Translations under genes and position numbers: made by a program
Notes under the pieces: generated by a model
Told to the model about the DNA's origin: nothing
Seen by the model: only the letters and a program-made list of their open reading frames with translations
Databases searched by the model: none
Assembly (NCBI GenBank): GCA_022446905.1
Contig: JAKVBT010000013.1
Span: forward strand, 1 to 44,074
DNA from: Phycisphaerales bacterium
Lineage (GTDB): Bacteria; Planctomycetota; Phycisphaerae; Phycisphaerales; SM1A02
Direction: 5' to 3'
Length of the DNA stretch: 44,074 nucleotides
Shown here: positions 26,231 through 34,143 of the stretch, piece by piece
Numbering within the stretch: position 1 is the first letter of the stretch
How the letters are laid out: each line of letters begins with the position of its first letter

Positions 26231-26923
26231 TCAGGCGCGACGACGACGACGACCGGCCAAACCAGCCAGCCCGAGAAGGGCAATGGCGCCTGGCGCGGGG
26301 ATCGCATCAATGAAGATGCTGTGCTGCTCTTGGAAGGTGTTGCCACCGGAGCTGCCTTGGAAGCCTGCAGTAAAGTAGGCATCAGCAACGCCGTCAAGGT
26401 CACCGTAGATCGTCAACTGAGCAACGAGGACACGGCCGTCAACAGCTTCACCCTGCGCATCGGCAGGAGTGATGAAGAACGTACCGTTGTCGACTACACC
26501 AGAAGCGGGCAGGTTGCCACCGGCTTCCCAGTTGGACCAATCGATACCGATGTCCTGCAGGGAGTTATCGGAGCTGTAGAGAGCACCGATGGTGAAGTAG
26601 CTGTCCCATTCCATCGACGGGGCCAGCGGGAAGAAGGCCTGGTTGATGGATGTACTGGTGGGGCCACCGAGGGAGTTCTGGTAGCCAGTAGCACCATTCA
26701 GGTACTCGAGCTGAAGGCCATAACTCGAATTGCCGAAGACGGCATCGAGACGATCGCCAGAACCGTCGAACTCGGCATACACACGAGCGGTGTATGTACC
26801 GGCGACCACTCCGTCACCAGTCTGCTCGACAATGTCGTAGCTCAGACCAGTCATGGCGGCCATCGCAGAACCGGCGACCATAAGGCCAGCAGCGCCTGCG
26901 AGGATGGAAGTATTCGTGTTCAT
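26231..26923 (-). CDS. Secreted PEP-CTERM-type surface protein, paralogue 2
   Basis: A protein of 230 residues built like its downstream neighbour: signal peptide (MNTNTSILAGAAGLMVAGSAMA), beta-rich acidic body and C-terminal IPAPGAIALLGLAGLAGRRRRRA. Matching segments with paralogue 1 include DAVFGNS, FFPLAPSMEWDSYFTIGAL, DIGIDWSNWEAGG and FITPADAQGEAVDGRVLVAQ, so the pair arose by tandem duplication. The family is not one I can name; a role at the cell surface or outside the cell is inferred from the sorting signal. AAAGG precedes the ATG at about 11 bases. The gene has an unusually long structured leader of about 280 nt and its own terminator. Confidence 0.92.
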   Translation of the reverse strand: MNTNTSILAGAAGLMVAGSAMAAMTGLSYDIVEQTGDGVVAGTYTARVYAEFDGSGDRLDAVFGNSSYGLQLEYLNGATGYQNSLGGPTSTSINQAFFPLAPSMEWDSYFTIGALYSSDNSLQDIGIDWSNWEAGGNLPASGVVDNGTFFITPADAQGEAVDGRVLVAQLTIYGDLDGVADAYFTAGFQGSSGGNTFQEQHSIFIDAIPAPGAIALLGLAGLAGRRRRRA

Positions 26924-27207
26924 ATCTTTGAACCTTTCTCTTCTCTATTCTTGAGGACCACAAATCTAGATCTAGATCTCGCTCCACCCGGCACACACCG
27001 GTCATCAGGGTCGCGTTCCCTGCCGTGGAGATCGATCAACAAGACCAGTCACGCACTGGTCGAAATAACTGCTTTAAGGGTGTCTGTGAGCACTGTGTGA
27101 GTCTGGCGAAAGCCGACTCCTCCTAAGTCCTTTGGCCCCCCGGGGACACCGAAGGATCTTTCTTCCCTATTCCTGACGCTCCGAAAAACGCCGTAAACAC
27201 CACGACG
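26924..27207 (-). ncRNA. Structured leader RNA of PEP-CTERM gene 2 (unclassified)
   Basis: Predicted from the promoter at 27208-27235 to the start codon, about 280 nt. Four stems can be read by eye. (1) TCCTT/AAGGA plus UGG/CCG and CCCC/GGGG, 27128-27156. (2) GAGTC/GACTC plus GGC/GCC, 27099-27119. (3) A perfect 7 bp GACCAGT/ACTGGTC with a 5 nt loop, 27043-27061. (4) CTCCAC/GTGGAG plus GGCA/TGCC closing a further hairpin, 26982-27030. A self-complementary AGATCTAGATCT follows. It does not match the c-di-GMP, cobalamin, SAM, glycine or fluoride riboswitch consensus as I know them. Function as a regulator is inferred; it could be only a stabilising leader. Confidence 0.5.
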
Positions 27208-27235
27208 ACCATACCTTCCGTCGCCTTGAGGTCAA
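27208..27235 (-). promoter_or_regulatory. Candidate promoter of PEP-CTERM gene 2
   Basis: Reading the - strand: TTGACC, 16 bp spacer, TATGGT. The -35 lies within the inverted repeat CCTTGA-GG-TCAAGG (27224-27237), which could be an operator overlapping the promoter. Confidence 0.55.
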
Positions 27236-27335
27236 GGGGACATCAAGGTAGGTGCCCACTTTTTTACGGCCCCGGCGGATGGTGGATCCGTCCCAGGCCG
27301 CAATATTCCATTGATTCTTTCACACCAAAGATCCC
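27236..27335. other. Spacer between miaB and the PEP-CTERM promoter
   Basis: About 100 bp after the miaB stop. It contains an imperfect hairpin GGCGGAT/ATCCGTCC near 27276-27296 and, on the - strand, an A-run after it rather than a T-tract, so it is not a clear terminator. No gene seen. Confidence 0.4.
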
Positions 27336-28943
27336 TCACACTGGATTCAGAGCACCCTCGAGGCTGCCACGAAGCAGCCTAGGAGCCGCAGAATGGACCC
27401 TGACGGGCACAATCTCCCCAATCAGGGACTCAGCCGACTGCGTTGGCGGCACATCAAAGACCGTGATGAGGTCCCCTGGCGTTCTCCCAGAAAGTTGGGC
27501 TTGTGGCCCCACAGGTGTTTCCCAGCCCAGTTCTACCCGGCCAGCCGGGGCCTGCTGAGCCCCACCCGTCCCTAACTTCTCAACAAATACCTCATGGAGA
27601 TGGCCAATCTCACGCTCATGCACGGTCCGGCTCACCTCGGACTGAATCGCCAACAAGGTATTGAGCCGTGACCGCTTCACCGCTTCAGGAACATCGTCCT
27701 CAAAGCGGTTGATCGCGGCCGTTCCCGGCCGTGGGGAGTACTTAAAGACGAAGTTGTTTTTAAAGGGCACCGATCTGATCAGATCACAAGTCTGATCAAA
27801 GTCTTCATCCGTTTCAGTAGGAAATCCAACAATGATGTCCCCTGCAATAGAAACATCTGGCATGGCCGAACACACACGATCAATGAACTCTCGATACTGA
27901 CTCACCGAATAGCCACGATTCATGCGTGAGAGAATGCGATCGGATCCAGATTGGGCTGGCACATGCAGATACCGACAAATGCGGGGGCACTGCTGCATGA
28001 CCTGCAGAATGTCGTCGCCAAAATCTCGTGGGTAGCTTGTGACAAATCGAAGCCGTTTGATTTCCGGCACTTCATCATGAATGCGAGCCAGAAGATCTGC
28101 GAAACTCGTCTTACGAGAACCGGGGCCTCCAGCTGTTCCGTTGCGGAATGCTGACAATCCAGGTCCAACCTGCGGCAGTTCGTCTCCACAGCTAGACACC
28201 GCCGCCCCATGCACGTAGACATAGTGGTTCACAGTCTGCCCAAGCAGGGTGATTTCAATCACACCCTGATCTGCCAAGGCTCGACACTCTTGGACAATGG
28301 CATCAGGTGGGCGGTGCACCTCTGCGCCACGGGTATTGGGAACCACACAGTAGGTACAGAATTTGTTGCACCCCCGTGTGATGCGCACATAGGCCGCTCG
28401 CCCACCAATCGCCCCACCATCTGGATCAAAAGCACGGGAGAGGTCCAACACTTCCAAGGAATCCTCTGCTGCAGACAAGGCTGCAGACCGCCTCGAGTTT
28501 GACCCCTGCAAAGCGACCCGGTCCGCAGCTTCGACGGCCTGACCCTTCAGAATGTTGTCTAGCAGCATGGGGAGATGATCGAGTTCGCCAGGACCACAGA
28601 GCAGATCAATCTCTGGCCGTCGCTGTAGAAGTCCAGAACCCTCTCGCTCAGCAAGACAGCCCAGCAAGCCAACAACTACTTCACGCCCCTTGTCTTTCTC
28701 CTGTCGCAAGCGACCCACGCGGCTGAACACTTTGTTTTCCGCTTGCTCCCGGACCGAACAGGTGTTGAATAGCACTACATCGGCAGTGCCAGGCTGATCG
28801 ACAAACTGATAGCCAAGCGCCTGCAGGTGACCGGTGACCAACTCGCTATCGAGTTCGTTCATCTGGCACCCAAAGGTCTCCAAATAGATCGCTGGACCGA
28901 TCGGCTGATTATGAATGGTTGGCGTCACCATGGAACCTCGCAT
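27336..28943 (-). CDS. miaB: tRNA-2-methylthio-N6-isopentenyladenosine synthase
   Basis: Radical-SAM methylthiotransferase acting on A37 of tRNAs. The N-terminal UPF0004 domain carries the three auxiliary-cluster cysteines in ETFGCQMNELDSE, FNTCSVRE and GLLGCLAERE. The radical-SAM motif is RGCNKFCTYCVVP. Later come VGFPTETDEDF and FKYSPRPGT, which is MiaB-specific, and a C-terminal TRAM domain. An insertion of some 25 residues after the VNHYVY segment is not in the E. coli enzyme. Length is about 535 residues. The chosen ATG has GAGGG eight bases upstream; another ATG 12 bp in, with AGG, is possible. The open frame extends far upstream across the divergent ftsW gene, but that part has no family match. 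Confidence 0.96.
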   Translation of the reverse strand: MRGSMVTPTIHNQPIGPAIYLETFGCQMNELDSELVTGHLQALGYQFVDQPGTADVVLFNTCSVREQAENKVFSRVGRLRQEKDKGREVVVGLLGCLAEREGSGLLQRRPEIDLLCGPGELDHLPMLLDNILKGQAVEAADRVALQGSNSRRSAALSAAEDSLEVLDLSRAFDPDGGAIGGRAAYVRITRGCNKFCTYCVVPNTRGAEVHRPPDAIVQECRALADQGVIEITLLGQTVNHYVYVHGAAVSSCGDELPQVGPGLSAFRNGTAGGPGSRKTSFADLLARIHDEVPEIKRLRFVTSYPRDFGDDILQVMQQCPRICRYLHVPAQSGSDRILSRMNRGYSVSQYREFIDRVCSAMPDVSIAGDIIVGFPTETDEDFDQTCDLIRSVPFKNNFVFKYSPRPGTAAINRFEDDVPEAVKRSRLNTLLAIQSEVSRTVHEREIGHLHEVFVEKLGTGGAQQAPAGRVELGWETPVGPQAQLSGRTPGDLITVFDVPPTQSAESLIGEIVPVRVHSAAPRLLRGSLEGALNPV

Positions 28944-29006
28944 GATAGAGGCCCTCGGTGTTGCTGCCACAGTCATTTGGAGGCCCCATAGCCGCATCGA
29001 GGTGGT

Positions 29007-30191
29007 ATGGGAAGGCCTTCCGAGTTGATGACGACGAGGCCAGCAGACCGATATCTCCAGTGCATGCGTCCTCGAGCATTGCTTTTGGTCATTGTGACGG
29101 CCATGTTGGCGTTGGGCATCGTCGCGGTTCAATCCGCCGGCATGGTTGTGCCCCGGAGTGCCAGTTTCAGTGAACTGTTGACCAGTCGAACCACCCAATT
29201 GGGTTTGGCCGCCGTGATTGCCTTTCTGATCGCACGTCGCATCCCTCCTCGGTGGACGACCAATCAGTGGGTCGCCCGTGGGGCCATGGTCATTGCCGGC
29301 ATCCTGCTCCTCTTGGTCTTTGTGCCCGGCATTGGGCGTGAGGTCAACGGAGCACGCCGGTGGATCGAGATCGGCCCCTTGGGCTTTCAGCCAAGCGAGG
29401 TGGCAAAATGGGCCGCCGTGCTTTGGGTCGCTGCATGGGGAGGTCAGCGCGGCGCGAAACTTGGCACATTCTGGAAAGGACTGGCCCCAGCCTTGCTCAT
29501 TGTGGGCATCGCCAGCGGGCTTGTCCTGTTGGAAGATCTTGGGACCGCCCTGTTGATTGGTGCTGTGGCTGCAATTTTGCTGCTCGCTGCTGGAGCTCGC
29601 CTCTGGCATCTCATATTGATTGGCTTGCCGGCACTGGGGGTTGTTACTGCCGCGATCATCAGCACGCCTTACCGACTGACTCGCCTGCGAGCATTTCTCG
29701 ACCCGTGGGCGGACCCATCGGGCGATGGATATCACGTCGTGCAGTCCATGACAGCCTTGGCTGGTGGTGGCATCGGTGGCCGCGGGCTCGGCAATGGAGT
29801 GCAGAAGTTTGGGTACTTGCCCGAGGACACGACCGATTTCATCTTCTCAGTGATCTGTGAGGAGTTTGGTGTTCTTGGTGGGATCGTGGTGGTATCTCTG
29901 CTGCTGGCCTTGGCATGGACTGGCTGGGCGATCATTCAAAGGCAATCTGCCCCGCACCGCCAATTGTTAGCCATGGGCATCATATTGACCGTCACACTTC
30001 AAGCGATCATGAATCTGATGGTGGTGACCGCCATGGCGCCTACCAAAGGCATCGCACTACCGCTGATCTCATCTGGTGGAACGGGGTGGATCATGACAGC
30101 ATTCATGATCGGCCTGCTCGCATCGCTGGACAACGACCGCAACTCCTCACTCGACTGCGCACCGCGCACCATGCCACAAGCCGCCACATGA
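29007..30191 (+). CDS. ftsW: FtsW/RodA-type SEDS peptidoglycan polymerase
   Basis: A polytopic membrane protein of about 394 residues that polymerises lipid II glycan strands with a partner PBP. SEDS landmarks are GREVNGARRWIEIGPLGFQPSEVAKWAAV, LVLLEDLGTALLI (with the catalytic Asp region), ALAGGGIGGRGLGNGVQKFGYLPEDTTDFIFSVICEEFG and the final PLISSGGTGW. The direct overlap with murG, in the order found in division clusters, favours FtsW over RodA. The N-terminus is uncertain: ATG codons at 29007, 29028 and 29064 are all in frame; GAGG precedes the first. The -strand miaB starts 63 bp away. Confidence 0.93.
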   Translation: MGRPSELMTTRPADRYLQCMRPRALLLVIVTAMLALGIVAVQSAGMVVPRSASFSELLTSRTTQLGLAAVIAFLIARRIPPRWTTNQWVARGAMVIAGILLLLVFVPGIGREVNGARRWIEIGPLGFQPSEVAKWAAVLWVAAWGGQRGAKLGTFWKGLAPALLIVGIASGLVLLEDLGTALLIGAVAAILLLAAGARLWHLILIGLPALGVVTAAIISTPYRLTRLRAFLDPWADPSGDGYHVVQSMTALAGGGIGGRGLGNGVQKFGYLPEDTTDFIFSVICEEFGVLGGIVVVSLLLALAWTGWAIIQRQSAPHRQLLAMGIILTVTLQAIMNLMVVTAMAPTKGIALPLISSGGTGWIMTAFMIGLLASLDNDRNSSLDCAPRTMPQAAT

Positions 30192-31285
30192 CCACTCCCA
30201 CTGTGGTGCTTGCAGGCGGCGGCTCCGGTGGACATATCAGTCCCGGATTGGCCATTGCCGAAGCCCTTCAAGATGTCGCCAATGATCTGGCTTCACACTT
30301 TGCGTGTTCAACACGACCCATCGATGCGCACATGCTCCGCACCGCTGATCGCACCTGGACCGCACTCCCAGCAGCACCTCCAACGATCCGGCCAATTGGA
30401 GCATGGAAGTTTGCCAGTGGATTTGTGCGGAGTACCAGCCGCGCACAAGAGATGTTCAAAGAGCACCACGTGCGCGCTGTCGTGCTGCTGGGCGGATACG
30501 TCTCTGTGCCGGTGGCCCACGCTGCTAGGAAGCGTGGTATTCCGACCATCCTGCTCAACCTTGATTGTGTCCCTGGCCGGGCCAATCGATGGCTACAACC
30601 ACGCGCTGACACCGTCCTTTCGGCAGTACCAACCATCACTCCAATGGCAGAGACCACAACCGGCATGCCTATCCGTCGACAGGCGCAACCACCTGCACCG
30701 CCGGACCAATGTCGTCGAATGCTTGGTTTAGACCCCGATCGACCGACCCTCGTCATTACTGGCGCATCACAAGGTGCCACAACCATCAATCAGTTGGCCA
30801 GTGACATTGCACGGCACAAGAGGTCAATGCTGCAAGGCTGGCAAGTGATTCACATCACAGGACAACACATGGTTGACGACATGACCCATCAATGGGCTGA
30901 CAGTGGCATACCAGCGGTTGTCGAGTCCTTCCGGAATGAGATGGGCATGGTCTGGGGTGCTGCAGATCTGGTCATCAGTCGGGCGGGGGCATGTTCGGTG
31001 GCGGAAATTACCTTTGCTGGTGTTCCTGCGATCTACCTGCCATACCCCCATCACCGCGATCAGCACCAACGGCATAATGCCACTGCAGCCGTAGAGGCTG
31101 GAGCAGCTGCCTTGGTCGAAGATCAGGTGGAACCCACTCGAACCCTGCCCGAATTGCTTCAGGTCCTTGAGCCCCTCCTGCGCGACGCGGCCCTGCTGCA
31201 ACCCCTCCAGAAAGCGGCCCAAGACCGCTGCGGTGGCGATGCAGCCCATGCTGTGGCATCTCAGGTCATAAATTGCCTCAAGTAG
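30188..31285 (+). CDS. murG: UDP-N-acetylglucosamine--lipid I GlcNAc transferase
   Basis: Makes lipid II from lipid I at the inner face of the membrane. GT-B fold with N-terminal GGGSGGHISPGLAIAE (residues 10-16 are the glycine-rich loop), VLLGGYVSVPVAHAARKRGIPTIL, then VPGRANRWL, ITGASQGATTIN (donor loop), the AADLVISRAGACSVAEITFAGVPAIYLPYPHHRDQHQRHNA segment characteristic of MurG, and the late ALVED. Length 365 is normal. Start and ftsW stop overlap in ATGA. The position before AVPGRANR is normally an E-Q-N; here it is LDCVPGR, a mild departure. Confidence 0.95.
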   Translation: MTTPTVVLAGGGSGGHISPGLAIAEALQDVANDLASHFACSTRPIDAHMLRTADRTWTALPAAPPTIRPIGAWKFASGFVRSTSRAQEMFKEHHVRAVVLLGGYVSVPVAHAARKRGIPTILLNLDCVPGRANRWLQPRADTVLSAVPTITPMAETTTGMPIRRQAQPPAPPDQCRRMLGLDPDRPTLVITGASQGATTINQLASDIARHKRSMLQGWQVIHITGQHMVDDMTHQWADSGIPAVVESFRNEMGMVWGAADLVISRAGACSVAEITFAGVPAIYLPYPHHRDQHQRHNATAAVEAGAAALVEDQVEPTRTLPELLQVLEPLLRDAALLQPLQKAAQDRCGGDAAHAVASQVINCLK

Positions 31286-31405
31286 GCCCCTGGCAGAGAC
31301 TTGCGGTAGATTCCCATGGTTCTCTGAGAGGGTCGATATACACTGAGGGGACCCGATCTACGTGCCATTGGAGACGCTCACGCAGATCAAGCCGGAACAG
31401 CCAAC

Positions 31406-31915
31406 ATGAGTGGACCAAAGCCCAAGCCGCCCACCAAGTCGCCTCAGACGCCCCGCGTCCGGCGGCCATGTGTCGTATTGGCTCCGGCAGCACAGGTGCT
31501 TGATCGTGTCCTATTGGCCACGCTTGATGAACGTGGGTGGACACCCCGGCTGGAACATCACCCTGAAATGGCGATGGCAGAAGTCTGCCTACTGCGTCGT
31601 GAAGTGGTGCAACGATCGGCACATCTTGGAGACCCAGAGGATGTCCCCCCACTGATTGTCACCAACCCATCTGATCCACACACCACAGCGCTCATCGAAG
31701 CACTGGCTCAGCACCTTTCTGACATTCCGGTGTATGAAACCAATGACGATGGCATGCTGGTGATGGTGCATGGTGAGCCCACAACTCAGGCATCCGATCC
31801 AGTGGATCCACCGATGGTGGTCCATCCCGCGCGGCAGACAGAAGTCAATGACGATGAACTGTCTGCACTGCTGGGGGAACCATCGGCCACACCACACACT
31901 GGAGTGGATCCGTGA
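31406..31915 (+). CDS. Unknown small protein coupled to a diguanylate cyclase
   Basis: A soluble protein of 169 residues with a basic, proline-rich N-terminus (MSGPKPKPPTKSPQTPRVRR) and an acidic C-terminus. The middle has alternating hydrophobic strands and helices (CVVLAPAAQVLDRVLLATLDERG, AEVCLLRREVV, PPLIVTNPSDPHTTALIEAL, DIPVYET) reminiscent of a response-regulator receiver fold without its acidic pocket. That resemblance is weak and by eye only. Its stop overlaps the start of the GGDEF gene in GTGA, so the two proteins are likely made together. A 120 bp gap separates it from murG and may contain its own promoter. Confidence 0.75.
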   Translation: MSGPKPKPPTKSPQTPRVRRPCVVLAPAAQVLDRVLLATLDERGWTPRLEHHPEMAMAEVCLLRREVVQRSAHLGDPEDVPPLIVTNPSDPHTTALIEALAQHLSDIPVYETNDDGMLVMVHGEPTTQASDPVDPPMVVHPARQTEVNDDELSALLGEPSATPHTGVDP

Positions 31916-33147
31916 GCGCTACAGCACCACGTCGAAGACGTAGACGCGTCCTGACACTTGGGCCGGTTCCACCAATCAAGGGAAGCGGTATTGATTTGGT
32001 ATCTGTTTCCTCAATTTTTGAAGCGCTTGGCCTGATCGCAAGCAGTCCTGCACGTCAACCCATCGAAGCAATCCTGATCGCGCCAAGTTCCCCCATGGCT
32101 TTGCTCGAGGTGGTGCGCCACGCTCAAGCCATTCGACGCGTGGATCCCACCGTACAGATCTGTTTGATCGGTGAAGATGGCGTCACACAGACCATCAAGG
32201 ACCACATCGATCATCATCTCGATGAATCACTAACCGCCGAATCGTTACAAAGACAATTGGACGGCGCAGCCAAGGACGTACCTGCGGCACCACCTCCCAC
32301 ACTCAAGATCAAGCCCCCAGCACCGATCACATCCCAACAGGTCATCGGCGATACGGATCTTCTCGAAGCCCTACTCAGTGACCCAGAGCAACTCGTTCCA
32401 CTCGCGATTCGGGCGATTGAACAACGGATGGGTGTGCCAGAAATCACCTTCACCCGCGAGGGAGGTGGCGGGCCATCGGCAGCACCGGTTCGGCGTGACA
32501 TGACGACCTGGGGCCACCTTACTGGCGCTACTCCCTCGGCACTAGAACCTTGGTCGGCGTGGCTGGCCAAATGGCTGGCTGTGAATGACATGATCGCCAA
32601 CCTGAAGGAAGATGCATGGCGTGATCCGCTGACAGGCGCGTGGAATCGCCGCGCTTTTGAACAGATCATGAAGACATCGATGGAGCAGGCTCGGACGCTT
32701 CGACGAGAACTAACTGTGTTTGTCTTCGACATTGATGGCTTCAAACCCTTCAACGATCGGTTTGGCCATGAAGCCGGCGACTCAATCCTCCGCGCCATGG
32801 TGGTCGTACTGTCATCAGTCATCCGCCAAGGCGACCATGTCTGCAGACTCGGCGGTGATGAATTCGCCGTGGTCTTCTCGGATCTTGGTGAGATTCGACA
32901 ACCCGGATCACGTCACCCAGAAACTGTTGAAGGATTGGCGGCCAGAATTCAGAAGCAGATCAATGAATTGCACATTCCAGAACTTGGCGTTGAAGCACCA
33001 GGACAGCTGAGCATTTCAGGTGGACTGGCGACTTTCCCTTGGGATGGTGATGAACCCACATCGCTTCTGCGCATAGCGGATCATCGGGCGCTTCAGTCCA
33101 AACGTCGCGGCAAGAACTGTTTGACCATCGGTCCACGTCAAGATTGA
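31912..33147 (+). CDS. Diguanylate cyclase (GGDEF) with N-terminal pseudo-receiver
   Basis: Synthesises c-di-GMP from GTP. The C-terminal domain has LKEDAWRDPLTGAWNRRAF, VFDIDGFKPFNDRFGHEAGDSILR and the intact active site RLGGDEFAVVF (GGDEF at 314-318). An RQGD inhibitory I-site lies five residues upstream (305-308), so product feedback is expected. The N-terminal 120 residues look like a receiver domain (ILIAPSSPMALLEVVRHAQAIRRVDPTVQICLIGED) but the phospho-acceptor Asp position is Ala57 and there is no DD pair, so it should not be phosphorylated. A central helical linker follows. No membrane segment. It overlaps the preceding gene by GTGA and the convergent HMG-CoA lyase gene by 10 bp. Confidence 0.93.
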   Translation: MSATAPRRRRRRVLTLGPVPPIKGSGIDLVSVSSIFEALGLIASSPARQPIEAILIAPSSPMALLEVVRHAQAIRRVDPTVQICLIGEDGVTQTIKDHIDHHLDESLTAESLQRQLDGAAKDVPAAPPPTLKIKPPAPITSQQVIGDTDLLEALLSDPEQLVPLAIRAIEQRMGVPEITFTREGGGGPSAAPVRRDMTTWGHLTGATPSALEPWSAWLAKWLAVNDMIANLKEDAWRDPLTGAWNRRAFEQIMKTSMEQARTLRRELTVFVFDIDGFKPFNDRFGHEAGDSILRAMVVVLSSVIRQGDHVCRLGGDEFAVVFSDLGEIRQPGSRHPETVEGLAARIQKQINELHIPELGVEAPGQLSISGGLATFPWDGDEPTSLLRIADHRALQSKRRGKNCLTIGPRQD

Positions 33148-34004
33148 CGACCCTTGATCATGCGATCCTGAACCCAGCAACTTGTCTGCTCAAGCGCCAC
33201 AAGATCAAGACCGTGCTCAAAACCAACTTCCTCACACAATTCAGCAATCGCTTCAGTGGCCACGTTGCCCGGAGATCCCGGCGCATAGGGGCAACCTCCA
33301 AGACCGGCGATGGCGGCATCAAATCGCCTCACGCCCAATTCAAGGCACCGACGGGCGACTTCGATCGCGCGACCTTGCGTATCGTGCAGGTGCATCACAA
33401 TGCGATCGCGAGGACACAGGCCATCAACTGCTGACAACAGAGGCTCCATGTCTTCGGGGGATGCCGCTCCGATCGTGTCGCCAAGGTCAATTTCAATCGG
33501 CCCTAAGTCCATCAGGGCCGAAATGACTCGGCGGACCTGATCTGGGTGAGTCGGACCGTCATAAGGGCACCGAACTGCACAGCTGACGTATCCACGGACT
33601 GGTATTTCGGCGTGTCCAGCAGCCTCGATGACGGGTGCAAAACGCTCGATTGATCCAGCTATCGATGTATTGATGTTCTGCTGGCAAAAGGTCTCACTGG
33701 CAGCGGTAAAGACGGCGATCTTGTCAACTTTGGCCGCGATCGCCCGCTCCAAACCCTGTTGATTGGGCACCAAGGCTGAGTACTGAACCGATGGCTGGCG
33801 GGTGATTGAACTGAAGAGTTCCTTGGCATCAGCTAATTGCGGAATCCACTTGGGACTTACAAAGGCACTGGCTTCAATCTCCTGAAACCCAATCTGAGCC
33901 AATTGATTCACCAGGTCGACCTTGTCCGCAAGCGGAACGATGCGCTGCTCATTTTGGAGTCCATCTCGGGGACCGACTTCGGTAATCACGACCCGCTGGC
34001 TCAC
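33138..34004 (-). CDS. mvaB: Hydroxymethylglutaryl-CoA lyase
   Basis: Cleaves HMG-CoA to acetoacetate and acetyl-CoA, the last step of leucine breakdown. TIM-barrel family with TEVGPRDGLQNE (catalytic Arg13 and Asp14), ASAFVSPKWIPQLAD, LDLG-DTIG, MHLHDTQGRA (metal His pair) and IAGLGGCPYAPGSPGNVATE containing the signature active-site Cys. Length 288 is normal. The start is GTG, because an in-frame TGA lies four codons upstream; this GTG overlaps the stop of a 43-residue membrane ORF in GTGA. The enoyl-CoA hydratase genes near the right end could serve the same acyl-CoA catabolism. Confidence 0.95.
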   Translation of the reverse strand: MSQRVVITEVGPRDGLQNEQRIVPLADKVDLVNQLAQIGFQEIEASAFVSPKWIPQLADAKELFSSITRQPSVQYSALVPNQQGLERAIAAKVDKIAVFTAASETFCQQNINTSIAGSIERFAPVIEAAGHAEIPVRGYVSCAVRCPYDGPTHPDQVRRVISALMDLGPIEIDLGDTIGAASPEDMEPLLSAVDGLCPRDRIVMHLHDTQGRAIEVARRCLELGVRRFDAAIAGLGGCPYAPGSPGNVATEAIAELCEEVGFEHGLDLVALEQTSCWVQDRMIKGRQS

Positions 34005-34132
34005 GACTCATCCCGATCATGCATTTCACGCCGCTGCGCACGAATGAAGAAGGTCAACATGGCCACGGCGACCACCAGCGTCAGCAGGCCACCGACGATC
34101 AAAAGCATCCACTCCGCAGCACTCATCGACAT
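34001..34132 (-). CDS. Small single-TM protein, 43 residues, upstream of HMG-CoA lyase
   Basis: MSMSAAEW, then a hydrophobic helix of about 23 residues (MLLIVGGLLTLVVAVAMLT plus FFI), then a charged tail RAQRREMHDRDES. The positive-inside rule places the tail in the cytoplasm. It fills the gap between the YgfZ-like gene (ending 11 bp upstream) and the HMG-CoA lyase gene, and its TGA overlaps the lyase GTG. A second ATG is 6 bp in. The Shine-Dalgarno is weak. It is not recognised as any named family; the exact coupling, the clean hydrophobic helix and the lack of other content in the gap argue that it is a real gene. Confidence 0.65.
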   Translation of the reverse strand: MSMSAAEWMLLIVGGLLTLVVAVAMLTFFIRAQRREMHDRDES

Positions 34133-34143
34133 CGATTGTGCAC

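Noticed and set aside
26960-26980. CTAGAT tandem repeat in the leader
   Set aside because: Two and a half copies of a 6 bp unit; noted as part of the leader but too short to be a repeat element.
25952-27100. Open frame of 382 codons on the + strand
   Set aside because: It runs antisense to the second PEP-CTERM gene, across its terminator and leader, and has no family-like segment. The - strand gene explains the open frame.
26924-27207. Leader as a c-di-GMP (GEMM) or other known riboswitch
   Set aside because: A GGC-GAAA-GCC hairpin appears only on the + strand, which has no downstream gene, and the conserved joins of GEMM-I are absent.
28944-29735. Upstream extension of the miaB frame
   Set aside because: The extra 264 codons lie antisense to ftsW, start without a ribosome site and show no resemblance to the MiaB N-terminus.
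31305-31362. GTAGAT/ATCTAC inverted repeat before the small GGDEF-coupled gene
   Set aside because: Only 6 bp with a long interior; too short to claim as a functional site.
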